This document shows, piece after piece, positions 63,976 to 64,000 of a stretch of 64,000 nt of DNA. Numbering within the stretch: position 1 is the stretch's first letter; each line of letters begins with the position of its first letter. Origin of the DNA: Streptomyces sp. CA-210063 (lineage in GTDB: Bacteria; Actinomycetota; Actinomycetes; Streptomycetales; Streptomycetaceae); NCBI RefSeq assembly GCF_024612015.1, contig NZ_CP102512.1, forward strand, positions 8,308,001 through 8,372,000. Reading direction: 5' to 3'. The position numbers and the translations under genes were made by a program. The notes below the pieces were generated by a model. That model searched no databases, was not told the origin of the DNA, and worked only from the letters and a program-made list of their open reading frames with translations.

Positions 63976-64000
63976 CTCGCTTCTGGGCGATCCGTAAGGT

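Overview
The window is high-GC chromosomal DNA of a filamentous actinomycete, almost certainly Streptomyces. The evidence is the GC-rich third codon positions, frequent GTG starts, 4-bp ATGA/GTGA overlaps, genes found mainly in this group (two chaplin-like genes, a streptophobe protein, the Asp23/AmaP cluster, a 38-aa SGM_5486-type peptide), and dispersed intergenic repeats typical of Streptomyces. From memory the gene order resembles the S. coelicolor chromosome around SCO1800 (the chpE region); I could not run an alignment.

Layout. 1-6 kb: the 3' part of an ABC-F gene, a small HTH protein, a crotonase, then an Asp23/Gls24 envelope-stress operon (two Asp23 proteins, a small membrane protein, a DUF6286-like membrane protein and AmaP). 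6-17 kb: an EF-hand protein, a secreted protein coupled to a MetE-like methyltransferase, an SDR/GH15 pair, a translationally coupled symporter/sigma-factor/membrane-protein operon, and CstA with its YbdD partner. 17-19 kb: SURF1, a Cys-rich small protein and a DEDDh exonuclease-BRCT protein. 19.2-25.4 kb: the most striking part, an operon with a 1754-aa caspase-GHKL(Hsp90-like)-C-terminal-repeat protein, a small zinc-ribbon-like protein and a two-TM membrane protein. It reads as a predicted immune or self-killing (conflict) module inserted in an otherwise housekeeping region.

25-41 kb: sterol-desaturase-like and YhhN membrane enzymes, CopD, a secreted subtilase, DUF485/acetate-type symporter, moaA, DUF3099, GlsB-type protein, tyrS, tldD/tldE and the FAS-II reductases fabG-fabI. 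41-52 kb: a GntR regulator divergent from an MFS exporter with a palindrome between them, sixA, serB, a 21-bp minisatellite, a streptophobe protein, an FHA-ABC transporter and a secreted lytic transglycosylase. 52-64 kb: a QueA-like protein with an SDR, a GAF histidine kinase/LuxR response regulator pair directly upstream of chpE and a second cysteine-free chaplin-like gene, an ABC ATPase, NfeD with an SPFH protein, HNH nuclease, YbhB, Spo0M and 3-methyladenine glycosylase.

Several clusters point to envelope and developmental physiology: Asp23/AmaP/GlsB, NfeD/SPFH, chaplins with an adjacent two-component system, and Spo0M. Strong GC-rich hairpins separate many transcription units, and at least two minus-strand terminators also carry a T-run. 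No rRNA, tRNA, CRISPR array, insertion sequence or phage gene was seen.
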